Part shown: positions 63,881 through 64,000 of the stretch, piece by piece | How positions within the stretch are numbered: position 1 is the stretch's first letter | How the letters are laid out: each line of letters begins with the position of its first letter | DNA from: Streptomyces canus | Lineage (GTDB): Bacteria; Actinomycetota; Actinomycetes; Streptomycetales; Streptomycetaceae | Direction of reading: 5' to 3' | NCBI RefSeq assembly: GCF_001514145.1 | Contig: NZ_KQ948667.1 | Coordinates: 308,318-372,317, forward strand | Length of the DNA stretch: 64,000 bases | Made by a program: the position numbers and the translations under genes | The notes under the pieces: model-generated | Seen by the model: only the letters and a program-made list of their open reading frames with translations | The model's database searches: none | Told to the model about the DNA's origin: nothing

Positions 63881-64000
63881 TTAGCTCGGGAGCCGGGAAT
63901 CCGCTAAAGTCTCACTCGTCGGAACGGCCCAACGGCCGGGAAGACAAGCCCCGCTGACTGGGAATCAGGCCCGAAAGGATCTGATAGAGTCGGAGCCGCT
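63881..64000 (+). promoter_or_regulatory. rRNA operon promoters and leader, truncated at the edge
   Basis: A TAAAGT hexamer (63905-63910) with TTAGCT 18 bases upstream, and a TGATAGAGT extended -10 (63982-63990), match the tandem promoter arrangement upstream of Streptomyces 16S rRNA genes as I remember it, including GGATCTGATAGAGTCGGA. The 16S gene itself would lie beyond the right edge. The 353 bases from 63648 contain no protein gene. Confidence 0.7.

Overview
The window is a 64 kb piece of a Streptomyces chromosome core. Coding sequence is very GC-rich with strong third-position G/C bias, GTG and TTG starts and 4-base ATGA/GTGA overlaps are common, and actinobacterial markers are present (Lsr2, the sigE-cseABC signalling operon, DisA-RadA, ClpC). 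From memory, gene content and order follow the Streptomyces coelicolor block between its hpt/ftsH genes and trpS1. There is no prophage, IS element, CRISPR array or biosynthetic cluster; almost everything is vertically inherited housekeeping or cell-envelope biology.

Layout. 1-6.3 kb: end of hpt, ftsH, folE, and a converging folate operon (folP, an NTF2-like gene, folB, folK, a DUF3180 membrane protein). 6.3-12.8 kb: envelope proteins (an MprF-like lipid aminoacyltransferase domain protein divergent from a membrane esterase, a coiled-coil membrane protein, two PH-domain membrane proteins). 12.8-15 kb: a second, divergent NuoD converging on a MidA/NDUFAF7-type methyltransferase. 15-18.5 kb: a NarL-type two-component pair and an ArsR-like regulator. 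18.5-25.3 kb: a threonine-aldolase-like gene, then a tightly coupled cofactor operon (DUF2520 dehydrogenase, panC, nadB, nadC, coaX) for CoA and NAD synthesis. 25.3-31.7 kb: small and regulatory genes (BlaI type, GNAT, lsr2) and clpC with two ClgR-like boxes upstream. 31.7-38 kb: secreted phosphatase, secreted M23 peptidase, a TetR/MFS efflux pair with twin operators, and an AraC-VOC-methyltransferase operon. 37.9-42.4 kb: sigE-cseA-cseB-cseC (cell-envelope stress) preceded by mutY. 42.6-50 kb: two membrane-anchored extracytoplasmic proteins, radA-disA, a Cys-rich protein and a Ppx/GppA phosphatase. 50-56.7 kb: sugar isomerase-like gene, TetR, ilvD, a Ser/Thr kinase with a beta-propeller sensor divergent from two SH3-like proteins. 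56.7-63.5 kb: membrane protein, methyltransferase, an ABC-2 exporter, proC, isochorismatase/GlxA pair and trpS. 63.65-64 kb: the promoter/leader region of what looks like an rRNA operon running off the right edge.

Most interesting points: (1) a complete attenuator in front of trpS, with a 13-residue leader peptide holding tandem Trp codons and three mutually exclusive hairpins; (2) the NuoD paralogue keeps the Arg that NDUFAF7 methylates but replaces quinone-site Tyr and Asp by Trp and Glu, next to an NDUFAF7-like gene; (3) several clear operators (twin 18-bp TetR sites, an operator over a leaderless ABC-transporter promoter, a dyad in front of the ArsR-like gene, ClgR boxes at clpC). Many genes appear to be leaderless, with a -10 hexamer beginning 12-13 bases before the start codon.
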